Notes under the pieces: model-generated
What the model saw: only the letters and a program-made list of their open reading frames with translations
The model's database searches: none
Told to the model about the DNA's origin: nothing
Source: Streptomyces sp. TSRI0281
GTDB taxonomy: Bacteria; Actinomycetota; Actinomycetes; Streptomycetales; Streptomycetaceae
Length of the DNA stretch: 64,000 nucleotides
Assembly: GCF_001905125.1 (NCBI RefSeq)
Contig: NZ_LWLE01000018.1
Coordinates: 1 to 64,000 of the forward strand
Direction of reading: 5' to 3'
Shown here: positions 50,830-59,896 of the stretch, one piece after another
How the letters are laid out: each line of letters starts with the position of its first letter
Position numbering within the stretch: the first letter of the stretch is position 1
Translations under genes and position numbers: made by a program

Positions 50830-52182
50830 TCAGTCGATGCGGCGATCGAGGCGGCCGTGGTACCGGACGGCGGAGATGCTGCCGTTGGTCTCCTGTACGA
50901 ATCCCACCAGCTCACCCGGCGTACCGTCCTCGGAAAGGACGACCAGTGAGTCGGGGCCGGCGAGGCCGACACGGTCGGCTCCCTCGAGCTCGATGACGTA
51001 CTGTCCCTCGGCTGCGCGTGCGCCGTTGGCGGTGATCGCCAGCTCGCCCGGGTGGGCGCCCGGGCCGATCGAAATGGTGCCGTAGAAGCCGCAGTCGTAG
51101 GTTCCCCGCAGTGCCTCGGCAAGATCGGCGGGCACGGCCCACACGTGCTGTGGCGTGGTGTCGATGCCTGCGGCGCCGAGGATCATGCTCTCGATGTCGC
51201 CGACGATTTCCGCGCCGTGCAGGGAGTTGGTCAGGACGGTGTAGGCCAGGCCGCACGACGGGACGAGAACCAGACGTGAGGCGTAGCCGATGGTCAGGCC
51301 GCTGTGCGACATGGTCGGGTGCCCGCCGGTCTCGGAGAGATGCCAGGCGAGGCCGATGTCGTGGCCGGTGACGCCCTGGCCGGCCAGGGGTTCGAAGAGT
51401 CGCTTCGGTGCATCGGCGGAGGTGGACCAGTCTGCGTATCGCAGCAGATCCGAGACGTTGGACACCACGCCGCCGCCGGGCACGTCCCATCCGGGGAGCT
51501 GCCAGTGCCTCTGCCATCCCCGGTCGATCAGCAGCTCGGGGGAACGGGTCGCGCTGCGGCCGTGGGGCGCGGCCACCCGGTGGAAGATTGCTTCGTCGGC
51601 CGATGTGCAGGTCGTTGCCATGGCGGCGGGTACGATCACCAATTCGCGCAGCAGGTCCGCGTAGTGGCGGCCGGTGGCGCGCTCGACGGTGGCCGCGGCG
51701 ACCATGATTCCCGGGCCGCTGTAGGTGAAGTCGCTTCCCGGGTCGAACATCAGCGGCTGTTCGATGAAGTGCTCCAGTGATGCCTGGATGCTGTCGTCGG
51801 TGTGCCCGGTCAGGATGCGGGGCGCGTCGGCGATCATGTTCTGCGCATCGATTCCGGAGGTGTGGGTGATCGCGTGCCGCAGGGTGATGCGCCTGTCGAG
51901 GCCCGGGACGTCGGGGAACAGCGGTGCCAGAGGCGCATCGAGTTCGAGACGGCCGTTTTCGAGCAGCAAGCCGATGACGGCGCCGAGGAGCGTCTTGGAG
52001 ATCGAACCCACCTGGAACAGGGTTCGTTCGTCGACTGCGAGGGGGTGGGCGACGCTGGTGATGCCGTAGCCGAAGGTCAGGGTCTGTCCGTTCAGGGAGA
52101 CGCCCACTGCGGCTCCGGGGATCTGGTGTTCTGCCATCAGTGCGGGAACGGTGGCGTCGAGTCGGTCGCGCAGGTCGTTCAC
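50830..52182 (-). CDS. Serine hydrolase of the class C beta-lactamase/D-aminopeptidase family
   Basis: 450 residues from GTG 52182 with AAGGAG eight bases upstream. The SxxK pair is Ser60-Ile-Ser-Lys63 (FQVGSISKTL), the second motif is YSG in DFTYSGPG, and MSHSGLTIGY carries the HxG triad. No signal peptide, so it acts in the cytoplasm. The C-terminal 110 residues form a lipocalin-like extra domain (EALRGTYDCGFYGTISIG). It is 46 bases behind the peptide importer genes on the same strand. Hydrolysis of imported D-amino-acid peptides, amides or esters fits the context better than antibiotic resistance. Confidence 0.88.
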   Translation of the reverse strand: MNDLRDRLDATVPALMAEHQIPGAAVGVSLNGQTLTFGYGITSVAHPLAVDERTLFQVGSISKTLLGAVIGLLLENGRLELDAPLAPLFPDVPGLDRRITLRHAITHTSGIDAQNMIADAPRILTGHTDDSIQASLEHFIEQPLMFDPGSDFTYSGPGIMVAAATVERATGRHYADLLRELVIVPAAMATTCTSADEAIFHRVAAPHGRSATRSPELLIDRGWQRHWQLPGWDVPGGGVVSNVSDLLRYADWSTSADAPKRLFEPLAGQGVTGHDIGLAWHLSETGGHPTMSHSGLTIGYASRLVLVPSCGLAYTVLTNSLHGAEIVGDIESMILGAAGIDTTPQHVWAVPADLAEALRGTYDCGFYGTISIGPGAHPGELAITANGARAAEGQYVIELEGADRVGLAGPDSLVVLSEDGTPGELVGFVQETNGSISAVRYHGRLDRRID

Positions 52183-52228
52183 GGGGTGGTTCTCCTTGTT
52201 CCGAGGATGTCGCGGACGAGAGGCCGTA

Positions 52229-53143
52229 TCAGGCGCCGGTGACCGAGCGCGGGTCCATCCGGTCACGCAGAGCGTCGCCGAACAGGTTGAAAGCCAGCAC
52301 GAGGGCGACGAACGCGAGCGCGGGGAACACCGCCAGCCAGGGTTCTGTGAGCATGTACTGCTGGGCGGTGGAGATCATGCTGCCGAAGTCGGCGTCGGGC
52401 GGTGTGACGCCGAAGCCCAGGAAGCTGAGCGCGGCGTAGGCCCCTTCGGCCGTGGAGAGGTTGATGGCGGTCATGACGATCAGTGGGGAGCTGATGTTGG
52501 GCAGGACATGCCGCCGGATGATCCACCAGCGTCCGCGGCCGCAGAGTCGGGCGGCGTCGATGTAGCTGCGTCCCGCCACCTCGATGGTCGCTCCTCTCGC
52601 GATCCGGGCGAATCGCGGGATGATGACCAGGCCGATCGCGAGCGCGGCGTTCATCATGCCGCTTCCCATGATCGCCAGTACCAGGATCGCCAGCAGGTAT
52701 TCCGGGATGGCGAACAGCAGATCGGTGAAGCGGGAGATCACCCCGTCCGTGATGCCGCGCAGGAACCCCGCCGCGGTCCCGAGCGCGGTGCCCGCCACGA
52801 TCGCCAGTGCGACCGCGATGAGGGCCGCCCCCATCGCTGGGCGCGCGGCGGCGATCACTCGGGAGAACTGGTCACGCCCCAGGGTGTCGGTGCCGAAAAG
52901 GTGGTCAGCCGACGGCCCCTGCAGCTGCGGGCCGACGTTGAGTTGATTCGGGGCGTACGGGGAGAGTATCGGTCCGAAGACAGCGGCGAGGACGTAGAGA
53001 AGGAGGACGGCCACGGCGGCGTTGGCGAAGACGCCGTGCACGGGCCATCTGCGGCGACGGCGTCCGGACGTGGTCGATTCGGCCGCCGGGCCGGGTTCGA
53101 CGGGGGCCGGGGATGTCGGCTGTGCTGCCGAAGGTGTGGTCAT
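52229..53143 (-). CDS. dppC: Dipeptide/oligopeptide ABC importer permease, DppC type
   Basis: 304 residues. A cytoplasmic N-terminus of about 30 residues precedes the first TM (GVFANAAVAVLLLYVLAAVF), then the OppC/DppC pattern LFGTDTLGRDQFSRVIAAAR, four more TM segments and the EAA loop (YIDAARLCGRGRWWIIRRHV). It forms the channel with the DppB-type partner encoded ten bases upstream. The gene symbol reflects the family, not a proven substrate. Confidence 0.93.
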   Translation of the reverse strand: MTTPSAAQPTSPAPVEPGPAAESTTSGRRRRRWPVHGVFANAAVAVLLLYVLAAVFGPILSPYAPNQLNVGPQLQGPSADHLFGTDTLGRDQFSRVIAAARPAMGAALIAVALAIVAGTALGTAAGFLRGITDGVISRFTDLLFAIPEYLLAILVLAIMGSGMMNAALAIGLVIIPRFARIARGATIEVAGRSYIDAARLCGRGRWWIIRRHVLPNISSPLIVMTAINLSTAEGAYAALSFLGFGVTPPDADFGSMISTAQQYMLTEPWLAVFPALAFVALVLAFNLFGDALRDRMDPRSVTGA

Positions 53144-53152
53144 GGTGGCCTC

Positions 53153-54100
53153 CTAGGTACGCGCGATACGGCGGTCGACAAGCGGAAGCATCAGGTCCAC
53201 GACCAGGTTTCCCAGGATGAACGCAGCAGCCAGCACCAGGGCCTGACCGGTCGCCTGGCTGAAGTCACGCAGTTCGAGGGAGTCGAGGATGCCGCGGCCG
53301 AGACCCGGCAGGCTGAAGATCTGCTCGACGATGAACAGGCCGCCGACCAGCAGCCCGAAGATCATGCCAATCAGCGTGAGTACGGGCGGCAGCGCGGCAC
53401 GCAGTGCGTACATGTACGTAATGCGCCATTCAGCGATACCGTTCGTGCGCGCGGTGGAGATGTGCGCGGCGGAGAGCACCTCCAGCATGGAGGACCGGGT
53501 CATCTGCATGATCAACGGGGCCGTCGGGATGCCCACGGCCAGGGCCGGCAGCAGCATCGTCTGCACATTGGCTGTCAAACCGTCGCTGATCGGAATGTAG
53601 TTGGGCGAGTACAGGTCCGTCAGGTAGTGCGTGGCGATGTACAGCGCGAACGAGCCGGAGACGAACGCCGGGAAGGCGAACGCGGCCAACAACGGCAGCC
53701 GAACGAACCAGACACGGACGCTCTTGGCACGCGTGGCGACGTACACGCCGGCCGGTATGCCGATGGCGACGGCTATGAGCAGGCCCATCAGAGCCAGTTC
53801 GAAGGAGACGGGGGCCTGCTCGGCGATCACATCGCGGTTGGCCTGCCCGGAGAACGGGGAGGTGCCGAGGTCGCCCTGCACGGCGCTGCCCAGCCAGTCC
53901 AGATACTGGGTGAACAGCGGCTGGTCCATGCCCAGGGCATGTCTGATGTTCTCGACGGTTTCCGCGCTCGCCCGCGGGCCCGCGATCAGCTGGGCCGGGT
54001 CTCCCGGGGTGAGCGCGCGGCCGGCCATGAACACCAGCCCGGAGAGGACCAGGAGGACGGCAGCCGCACCGGTCAACTTCCGTATCGTGTAGAGGATCAC
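53153..54100 (-). CDS. dppB: Dipeptide/oligopeptide ABC importer permease, DppB type
   Basis: 315 residues starting with GTG 54100, which overlaps the ATPase stop codon (GTGA). The first TM is AAAVLLVLSGLVFMAG, followed by the typical periplasmic segment ending in YLDWLGSAVQGDLGTSPFSG, and the EAA loop is in ISTARTNGIAEWRITYMYAL. It pairs with DppC to move short peptides inward. Confidence 0.93.
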   Translation of the reverse strand: MILYTIRKLTGAAAVLLVLSGLVFMAGRALTPGDPAQLIAGPRASAETVENIRHALGMDQPLFTQYLDWLGSAVQGDLGTSPFSGQANRDVIAEQAPVSFELALMGLLIAVAIGIPAGVYVATRAKSVRVWFVRLPLLAAFAFPAFVSGSFALYIATHYLTDLYSPNYIPISDGLTANVQTMLLPALAVGIPTAPLIMQMTRSSMLEVLSAAHISTARTNGIAEWRITYMYALRAALPPVLTLIGMIFGLLVGGLFIVEQIFSLPGLGRGILDSLELRDFSQATGQALVLAAAFILGNLVVDLMLPLVDRRIART

Positions 54101-55116
54101 CGGGTTGCCTCCTTCACAGTCGGTCCGTTCACGGTGAGCGCACCGGGTTTGACGCAGCGCACGAAGTGCCCCGGGGATTCCTCCACGAGGGCGGGCAGCG
54201 CTTCTCGGCAGCGGTCTTCGGCCACCGGGCAGCGTGCGGCGAAGCGGCAGCCCTTCGGCGGGTCGATCACGCTGGGCGGTTCGCCCTGCAGAACGATTCT
54301 CCGGCCGCGCTCGCCCGTGTCGCCGGGCAGCTTCGCCTCGGTGGAGCGCAGCGCCACCGCGTACGGATGCAGCAGGCCCGCGTCGAAACGGCCGGCCGGG
54401 GCGAGTTCGACGAGCTGACCCAGATACATCACGGCGACCTGGTCACTGAACCCGCGGACCGCCCGCAGGTCGTGCGAGATGAACACGTAGGCCACGCCGG
54501 TGCGTTCCTGCAGCCGTCGCAGCAGCCCCAGCACCTGCGCCTGCAACGACGCGTCCAGGGATGTGACCGCTTCGTCCAGCAGGATCAGCTCGGGGTCGTT
54601 CACCACGGCGCGGGCGATGCAGACCCGTTGCTGCTGTCCGCCGGACAGTTCGTGAGGGTGGCGGTCGGCGTACTCCTTGCCGAGGCCGACCTCTTCGAGA
54701 GCCTCCAGCACGCGCCGGTCGCAGGTGGCCCGGTCCTGGCCGGGCAGTGCTTCGGCGATGCTCTGGCGGATGGTCATGCGGGGGTCCAGGGCACTTGCCG
54801 GGTCCTGGAACACAGCCTGGACGACACCGCGGGCACCGGGGGTGCCGGCTGCCGCGGACCGTGAGCCGACGTGCACTGCCCCCGCGTCGGGCCGCTCGAG
54901 TCCCACGATGAGCCGGCCGAGAGTCGACTTGCCGCAGCCCGACTCCCCCACCACTCCGAGGGTCCTGCCGGCATCGAGGGTCAGGCTCACTCCGTCCACG
55001 GCGTGGACGTGCGGGCGCGGGCCGCGCAGACTCGTCCGACGCATGGCGAAGTGCCTGAGTGCCTCGTCCACCCGCAGAACGCTGCGGGATGCCGCGGACG
55101 GTGTCGCGGTGGTCAT
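54097..55116 (-). CDS. dppF: Peptide ABC importer ATPase, DppF type
   Basis: 339 residues. Walker A GESGCGKST, Q-loop VFQDPASALDPRMTI, signature LSGGQQQRVCIARAV, Walker B LILLDEAVTSLD and switch His FISHD. The C-terminal oligopeptide-transporter extension contains GCRFAARCPVAEDRCREALP, whose Cys residues bind a cluster or metal in some members. ATG 55116 overlaps the upstream ATPase stop (ATGA). Confidence 0.94.
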   Translation of the reverse strand: MTTATPSAASRSVLRVDEALRHFAMRRTSLRGPRPHVHAVDGVSLTLDAGRTLGVVGESGCGKSTLGRLIVGLERPDAGAVHVGSRSAAAGTPGARGVVQAVFQDPASALDPRMTIRQSIAEALPGQDRATCDRRVLEALEEVGLGKEYADRHPHELSGGQQQRVCIARAVVNDPELILLDEAVTSLDASLQAQVLGLLRRLQERTGVAYVFISHDLRAVRGFSDQVAVMYLGQLVELAPAGRFDAGLLHPYAVALRSTEAKLPGDTGERGRRIVLQGEPPSVIDPPKGCRFAARCPVAEDRCREALPALVEESPGHFVRCVKPGALTVNGPTVKEATR

Positions 55117-55967
55117 GAGGCCTCCTGGGTGCGGGCGTTGTACTCGCTCGATTTGCCGCGGGCGGCGTCGAGCAGGGAAGCGGTGTACGTGTGGGCGGGA
55201 TTACTGAGGACCTCACCGGCCGGACCCTGTTCGACGATCCGGCCGCGGTACATCACCACGACCCGGGTACAGAGTTCGCTGACGACGCCGATGTCATGGG
55301 TGATGAGCAGCAACGACATGTCGGCGGCCGTGACTCGTTCGTGGAGCAACTCCACGATCTGCGCCTGCACGGTGGCGTCGAGCGCGGTGGTCGGTTCGTC
55401 AGCGATCAGCAACTGGGGCTGGTTGATCAGGGCCATGGCGATGATCACCCGCTGGCGCATTCCGCCCGACAGCTCGTGCGGGTAGCTCCGCCGCTTCACT
55501 GCGACATCGGGCAGACCGACCTGACGGAGCACCTCCTCCGCGATGTCGATCGCTTCGGCCCTCGACACCCTGCGATGAGCCCGGACGACGTCGGTCAGCT
55601 GTCTGCCGATGGTGAACACCGGGTTGAGGCTGGCCAGCGGATCCTGCGGCACACGCGCGATTCGGGTGGACCGGAGGCTGCGCAGCTCAGTCTCGTTCAG
55701 CTGCTGCAGGTCGCTCCCACCCATGGTGATGGACCCAGAGCTGACGCGGGCGTTGGCGGGCAGTGTGCGCAGTACGGCGGAGGCCATGGTGGACTTGCCC
55801 GAGCCGGACTCTCCCACCAGGCCCAGCCGTTCCCCGGGCGGCAGTTCGAAGCTCACCCCGTCGACGGCGACGTGGTCCAGTCCGTCGCGCCGGTATGTGA
55901 CAGTCAGATCTCGAACGGACAGGGCCGCAGGGCCCGCCGCGTCGACGGCGCTTCGCACGGCACTCAT
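55113..55967 (-). CDS. dppD: Peptide ABC importer ATPase, DppD type
   Basis: 284 residues from ATG 55967, which overlaps the stop of the binding-protein gene (ATGA). Walker A GESGSGKST, RVPQDPLASLNPVFTIGRQL, signature LSGGMRQRVIIAMAL, Walker B LLIADEPTTALD. The C-terminal region is shorter than in most DppD proteins and lacks the Cys-rich extension seen in its DppF partner. Confidence 0.93.
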   Translation of the reverse strand: MSAVRSAVDAAGPAALSVRDLTVTYRRDGLDHVAVDGVSFELPPGERLGLVGESGSGKSTMASAVLRTLPANARVSSGSITMGGSDLQQLNETELRSLRSTRIARVPQDPLASLNPVFTIGRQLTDVVRAHRRVSRAEAIDIAEEVLRQVGLPDVAVKRRSYPHELSGGMRQRVIIAMALINQPQLLIADEPTTALDATVQAQIVELLHERVTAADMSLLLITHDIGVVSELCTRVVVMYRGRIVEQGPAGEVLSNPAHTYTASLLDAARGKSSEYNARTQEAS

Positions 55968-57493
55968 CGCTTCACTTCCTTGGTCACTCCGGCCAAGAAG
56001 GCGCGGCTCTGGCTCGGCGGGACCACCACGTGGTCGAGTCCGTCGCGATGGGCGACATACATGTTGCTGGCGAGCAGGGTGAGGGTCGGGTAGACCTGTT
56101 CCGCTTCGTAGCGGGAGATCTCGACCAGCTTGTTGTGGTAGGCCGCCTGGGTGTCGGCGCCGCGAGCGTCCGTTATCAGCTTGCGCAGCGTCTTCGGAGT
56201 CTCGCCTTGGCGTCCCTCGGCCGGGAGGACGTACTGGAGTGGGTTGGGGTAGTACGACTGGGCGTTCCAGGACAGGTCGTAGTCCGGGCCCGTCAGCTGT
56301 GCGCTCCACGCGGCGGGCTCCTTGGGCAGCAGCTTGGCCTTGATGCCGACGCGGGCGAGCTGGTCCTGCATCAGCGTCATCATGTTGTCCGTGCCGGGGT
56401 CGTAACCGCTGATGTACATCAGCGTGGTGGAAAACCCGCGCGGGTAACCGGCCTTGCGCAGCAGTTCCTTGGCCCGTTCGACGTCGAGCTGGTGCTGGGG
56501 CAGCTCGTCCGCCTTCGGAGCCCAGGGGCCCGAGGGGATGTATCCGCTGGGCCGCGCGCTGCCGTGGTACGCGCCGTCCGCGAGTTCCCTGCGGTCGATC
56601 GCCAGTGCTATCGCCCGGCGCACCAGTGTGTTGTCGAGCGGTTTGCGCAGGTTGTTGATCTGCAGGAAGATCGTGGAATCGGTCTCTGCCTTGTGGAGTG
56701 TCAGTCCCTCGTGCCCCTTCACCGCGTCGGCGCTTGCCGCGTCGGGGAACATCAGGTCGATCTTGCCGATCTGAAGGTTCGCCACCTGGGTTGCCACGTT
56801 GGGGATATAGAGCACCGACAGGGAGGGGGCCGATGCCTTCGTACCCCAGTAGTCGGTGTTGCGTTCCAGCTGGAGCTTGCTGTTGGCGCGGTAGTCCGTC
56901 TGCTTCCATGGGCCGGTGCCGACCATGGTGACGGCCGGGTTCGTCGCGTCGACGGCGTGCTGGTTCATGATGGCGCAGCCCCACACCAGCGGGTTGGCCA
57001 TGCTGTTGAGGAAGCCGGCGTCCGGACTGCTCAGGGTGAACCTGACTGTCCCGTCGTCTATCTTCTCGACGCCCTTCAGCATCGGGAAGACCTCCTTGTC
57101 GATGCCGTCCGGGCTCTTCTGCAGCCGAGTGAACGAGGAGACGACGTCATCGGCGGTGAGCCGGTCTCCATTGTGGAAGCGCACGCCCCTGCGCAAAGTG
57201 AACGTGTACGCCCGGCCGTCCTCGGACTTGCGGTATTTCGTGGCGAGCGCGGGCTCGACCCGGCCGTCGGATGCCGTGGTGTACAGGCACTCGTAGGAAT
57301 GCTGCCAGGCGAACCGGTCGGCGAACATACTGGAGCCCTGGGGGTCCAGGGTGCTGGGCGCGGTGGTTTCGGCCACCACCAGCCCGTCAGGACGCGCGCT
57401 CTTGGCAACGGGAGCGGAACAGGCTGAGAGAGCGAGAAGGGCCGAGAGGCAGAGAACAGTCGCCGCGCGGCCGCGTCGGAATACTGAGGGCAT
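55964..57493 (-). CDS. Peptide-binding lipoprotein (SBP family 5)
   Basis: 509 residues from ATG 57493 with GAGGAA upstream. The lipobox LSAC (Cys25) ends a 24-residue signal. The family 5 signature appears as TFTLRRGVRFHNGDRLTADD and the C-terminal lobe has MYISGYDPGTDNMMTLMQDQ. It binds peptides or similar ligands and delivers them to the DppBC channel. First gene of a six-gene operon that ends with the serine hydrolase. Expression is likely set by the twin palindromes just upstream. Confidence 0.93.
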   Translation of the reverse strand: MPSVFRRGRAATVLCLSALLALSACSAPVAKSARPDGLVVAETTAPSTLDPQGSSMFADRFAWQHSYECLYTTASDGRVEPALATKYRKSEDGRAYTFTLRRGVRFHNGDRLTADDVVSSFTRLQKSPDGIDKEVFPMLKGVEKIDDGTVRFTLSSPDAGFLNSMANPLVWGCAIMNQHAVDATNPAVTMVGTGPWKQTDYRANSKLQLERNTDYWGTKASAPSLSVLYIPNVATQVANLQIGKIDLMFPDAASADAVKGHEGLTLHKAETDSTIFLQINNLRKPLDNTLVRRAIALAIDRRELADGAYHGSARPSGYIPSGPWAPKADELPQHQLDVERAKELLRKAGYPRGFSTTLMYISGYDPGTDNMMTLMQDQLARVGIKAKLLPKEPAAWSAQLTGPDYDLSWNAQSYYPNPLQYVLPAEGRQGETPKTLRKLITDARGADTQAAYHNKLVEISRYEAEQVYPTLTLLASNMYVAHRDGLDHVVVPPSQSRAFLAGVTKEVKR

Positions 57494-57542
57494 TCGTTCC
57501 TCACTTCGCCGTGCAGGTTCGGGGAACACGACTCAAGCCGAA

Positions 57543-57577
57543 TTTTGCAATGCAAAATCAAGTTCTGCATTGCATTT
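57543..57577. promoter_or_regulatory. Twin TGCAWTGCA palindromes, likely IclR operators
   Basis: TTTTGCAATGCAAAA (57543-57557) and TTCTGCATTGCATTT (57563-57577) share the core TGCAWTGCA. Their centres are 20 bases apart, two helical turns, so two dimers could bind side by side. They lie at about +1 to +40 of the predicted importer promoter, a repressing position. Confidence 0.7.
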
Positions 57578-57585
57578 AGCGCATG

Positions 57586-57613
57586 ACTATAGTGAAACGT
57601 GCACGTAACACAA
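57586..57613 (-). promoter_or_regulatory. Promoter of the peptide importer operon
   Basis: On the minus strand TTGTGT (57613-57608) and TATAGT (57591-57586) have a 16-base spacer. The predicted start near 57580 falls at the edge of the palindromic operators. Confidence 0.6.
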
Positions 57614-57781
57614 GGGGGTTGCCAAGTCGTGAGATGAGCCAGAAGCTCCGCATGGGCGAGATATGGGCAGTCTTGGCCCCCCATGTCGCGCTTTCCCTCC
57701 GGATACGGAGACGGATAGACCACTCTTGGCCAGCGAGACCGTGCACCACCATCGGTGGTGTGACTCATCAGGAGATCCGTC

Positions 57782-58570
57782 GTGACCGACCCACTCGCAC
57801 CCACCCCGGGCGCGCGCAACAACTCCGCCTCGCTCCGTAGGGCGTTGGGCATCCTGCTCAGCCTTGCCGATGACCGTGCCCAGCGCGGCTACACGCTCGG
57901 TGAACTCGCCGAGCACGTGAGCCTCAGCAAGCCCACCGTGCTACGACTGCTTCAGCCCCTCGTTGACGCGCATTTCGTCCAGCTGCTGCCGACCGGGACA
58001 TACCGGCTCGGCTGGCGCAACGCCCAACTGGGCCAGGCATATCTGGCCGGCACCGACCCTCACCGGGACATGCGTGACGTGCTGGAGCGCCTGTCGGCCA
58101 GGACGAGCGAGACCGTACACCTGGTGAAGGCGGACTTCCCGCGCGTTGTCTACATCGACAAGGTGGACAGCCCGCTCCCCGTGCGCATGGCGTCGCGCAT
58201 CGGCAGTACGCAGCCTGCGTACTGCACAAGCGTCGGCAAAGCCATGCTCGCCCATGCCGACGAGGACGTGGTCGACTCCGTGATCGCGGCAGGAATGCCG
58301 GCCAGAACGGCCAACACCATCACCTCCGGCGACGCCCTCCGCTCGGAACTCGCGGCCAGCCGCGCCCGGGGCTGGGCCGTCGACGACATTGAGAACGAGG
58401 TGGGCGTGCGCTGCGTCGCCGCCCCGATCTTCGACCCGGAAGGTACAGCGACGAGCGCGATCAGTGTGTCTGCGCCCGAGGAGCGCATGCCTCCCAGCGA
58501 GGTCGAAAGGGTGGCCCCCCTGGTGCGCGCCGCCGCCCAGGAAATCTCTCTCCGATGGGGCACTCGCTGA
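57782..58570 (+). CDS. IclR-family transcriptional regulator
   Basis: 262 residues from GTG 57782 with AGGAG eight bases upstream. The winged HTH (LRRALGILLSLADDRAQRGY, SLSKPTVLRLLQPLVDAHFV) is followed by the IclR effector domain (TVHLVKADFPRVVYIDKVDS, AYCTSVGKAMLAH, GVRCVAAPIFDPEGTATSAI). It is divergent from the peptide importer operon and is the natural candidate to bind the TGCAWTGCA palindromes between them. Confidence 0.92.
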   Translation: MTDPLAPTPGARNNSASLRRALGILLSLADDRAQRGYTLGELAEHVSLSKPTVLRLLQPLVDAHFVQLLPTGTYRLGWRNAQLGQAYLAGTDPHRDMRDVLERLSARTSETVHLVKADFPRVVYIDKVDSPLPVRMASRIGSTQPAYCTSVGKAMLAHADEDVVDSVIAAGMPARTANTITSGDALRSELAASRARGWAVDDIENEVGVRCVAAPIFDPEGTATSAISVSAPEERMPPSEVERVAPLVRAAAQEISLRWGTR

Positions 58571-58599
58571 TGCGGTGGCAGGTGGGGCGGGCGCCGGTC

Positions 58600-58800
58600 C
58601 ATGCGGGGAGGGGCCCTTGACCCCGGATCTTGAACACGTCTCTGCGGCTCGGGTCAGGGTAAGTTGCTGTTGGGTGGAAGGTGCCCTCGTAAGCGATCGG
58701 GGATCGCGGGCCGAGCCAGGAATGCGGGCGTCGGGTGTTGTAGCGGGACAGCCATCGCCGACCGCCGTCACGTATCTCGTCGGGGGCGCTCTGATCTGCC
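58600..58800 (-). pseudogene. IS3-family orfB 3' end
   Basis: Minus-strand reading gives RDGGRRWLSRYNTRRPHSWL and GPRSPIAYEGTFHPTA, the final part of an IS3-type integrase-fold transposase. Everything upstream is lost. Confidence 0.6.
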
Positions 58801-58939
58801 CTGTGAACTTGAGCGCCCTCCTCTGCGCAGGCCGCTCCTCGCCTTGCGGAGGCCTGGAGCGCAGCACGGGCGTGGCGGGGAGCGAGTCGGCTCTGCGCGC
58901 GGACGCGGCCCGGTTGGCAGCCCATCACGGTGCGGTGTG

Positions 58940-59272
58940 CGCGCTGGGCCGCAGCCGGCAGATCAGGTCGGCGGCCGGCACCAGCCGACGGTTCGCCGCC
59001 CGCGGCAGCACCGTCGCCAGGGCCCACCGCAGCCGGGCCACATCGACCCGGCACCCGGACAGGGCGCCGCGGAGCCCGCCGTGCCCACGACGGTGTTCAC
59101 CCACCCGCGACAGCTCCACCAGCGACCGGACCGGCCCATCCGCGCACAACACCGCGTCCACGAGTGCGAACAACGCGTCCGCACGCCGGGTCGGACAGGA
59201 ATAGAATTCACCCCGGAAGCGTGACAGTCCCGCAAACGGATCCTGCCCGGCAGCGTGATGCAGCAGACTCAT
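58940..59272 (-). pseudogene. N-terminal fragment of an IS701-type transposase
   Basis: ATG 59272 (MSLLHHAAGQDPFAGLSRFR) and RRADALFALVDAVLCADGPV, SLVELSRVGEHRRGHGGLRG match the first quarter of IS701-like transposases frequent in Streptomyces (about 400 residues when whole). The catalytic domain is missing; the fragment abuts the IS3 remnant. Confidence 0.7.
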
Positions 59273-59407
59273 CCCCACGGCCTTCGTACTGAGCGTTGTG
59301 TGTTCCTTGGTCGGATCACATGCTCAGCCGAAGTCCGCCTGCATGTACGGCAGTTACCAGTCCGAGTGATCAAGTACGACGAACCGTTCGGACCCCGGGG
59401 TTAAAGA

Positions 59408-59836
59408 TCAAGCTAGCCCTTCGTGGTGGAACTCGCCGATGTGCGAGAGCAGGGTGACAAAGTCCCAGTACAGGATCAGTTCTGCCATACGGCCGTCCGG
59501 GCTCAACCGGGCGACCCCGGCCAGACGGATGGTGAAGATGCGGCCCACTGCGTCGGTGGACCAGACACCGGGCAGTTCCTTGAGGATGGTGCCTCGCATG
59601 GTGAACTGAAACGCCCCACGGTCTCCTGCGGTGAACGCGTCGTCGAGGGTTGTGTCCAGGTTGGCGTTGGTGAACCAGGGGCCGTACATCTCGCGGACCT
59701 CTTCGAGGCCATGCAGGTCCCAGCCGAAGGCTGGTTCCTCATAGTGGACGTCCGCTGTGAAGCAGTCCATCGTCCGGTCGAGGTCTCTGGCGCCGATCGC
59801 GTCGATCAGCTCCTCAAAGATTGTGGTACTCGTCAT
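59408..59836 (-). CDS. SnoaL-like/NTF2-fold protein
   Basis: 142 residues from ATG 59836 with GAGGAAG upstream. DAIGARDLDRTMDCFTADVH and YEEPAFGWDLHGLEEVREMY are typical for the SnoaL-like fold; AELILYWDFVTLLSHIG closes the cone. Members include polyketide cyclases, hydroxylases and ketosteroid-isomerase-like enzymes. It is 60 bases behind the ACP-TE gene on the same strand and may tailor or cyclise the polyketide, or only be a neighbour. Confidence 0.78.
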   Translation of the reverse strand: MTSTTIFEELIDAIGARDLDRTMDCFTADVHYEEPAFGWDLHGLEEVREMYGPWFTNANLDTTLDDAFTAGDRGAFQFTMRGTILKELPGVWSTDAVGRIFTIRLAGVARLSPDGRMAELILYWDFVTLLSHIGEFHHEGLA

Positions 59837-59896
59837 CGCGAGCTTCCTCTCTGCGCGTTTGCCGGTGTTCTTGATGTGCAACAAGGTGTCGTGCCG

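Noticed and set aside
50830..52182. Antibiotic-resistance beta-lactamase
   Set aside because: The SxxK and HxG motifs fit, but there is no export signal and the operon context is peptide uptake; a D-aminopeptidase or esterase role is more likely.
52151..54418. 755-codon plus-strand open frame
   Set aside because: Antisense of the DppB/DppC permease genes; low-complexity composition typical of a high-GC shadow frame.
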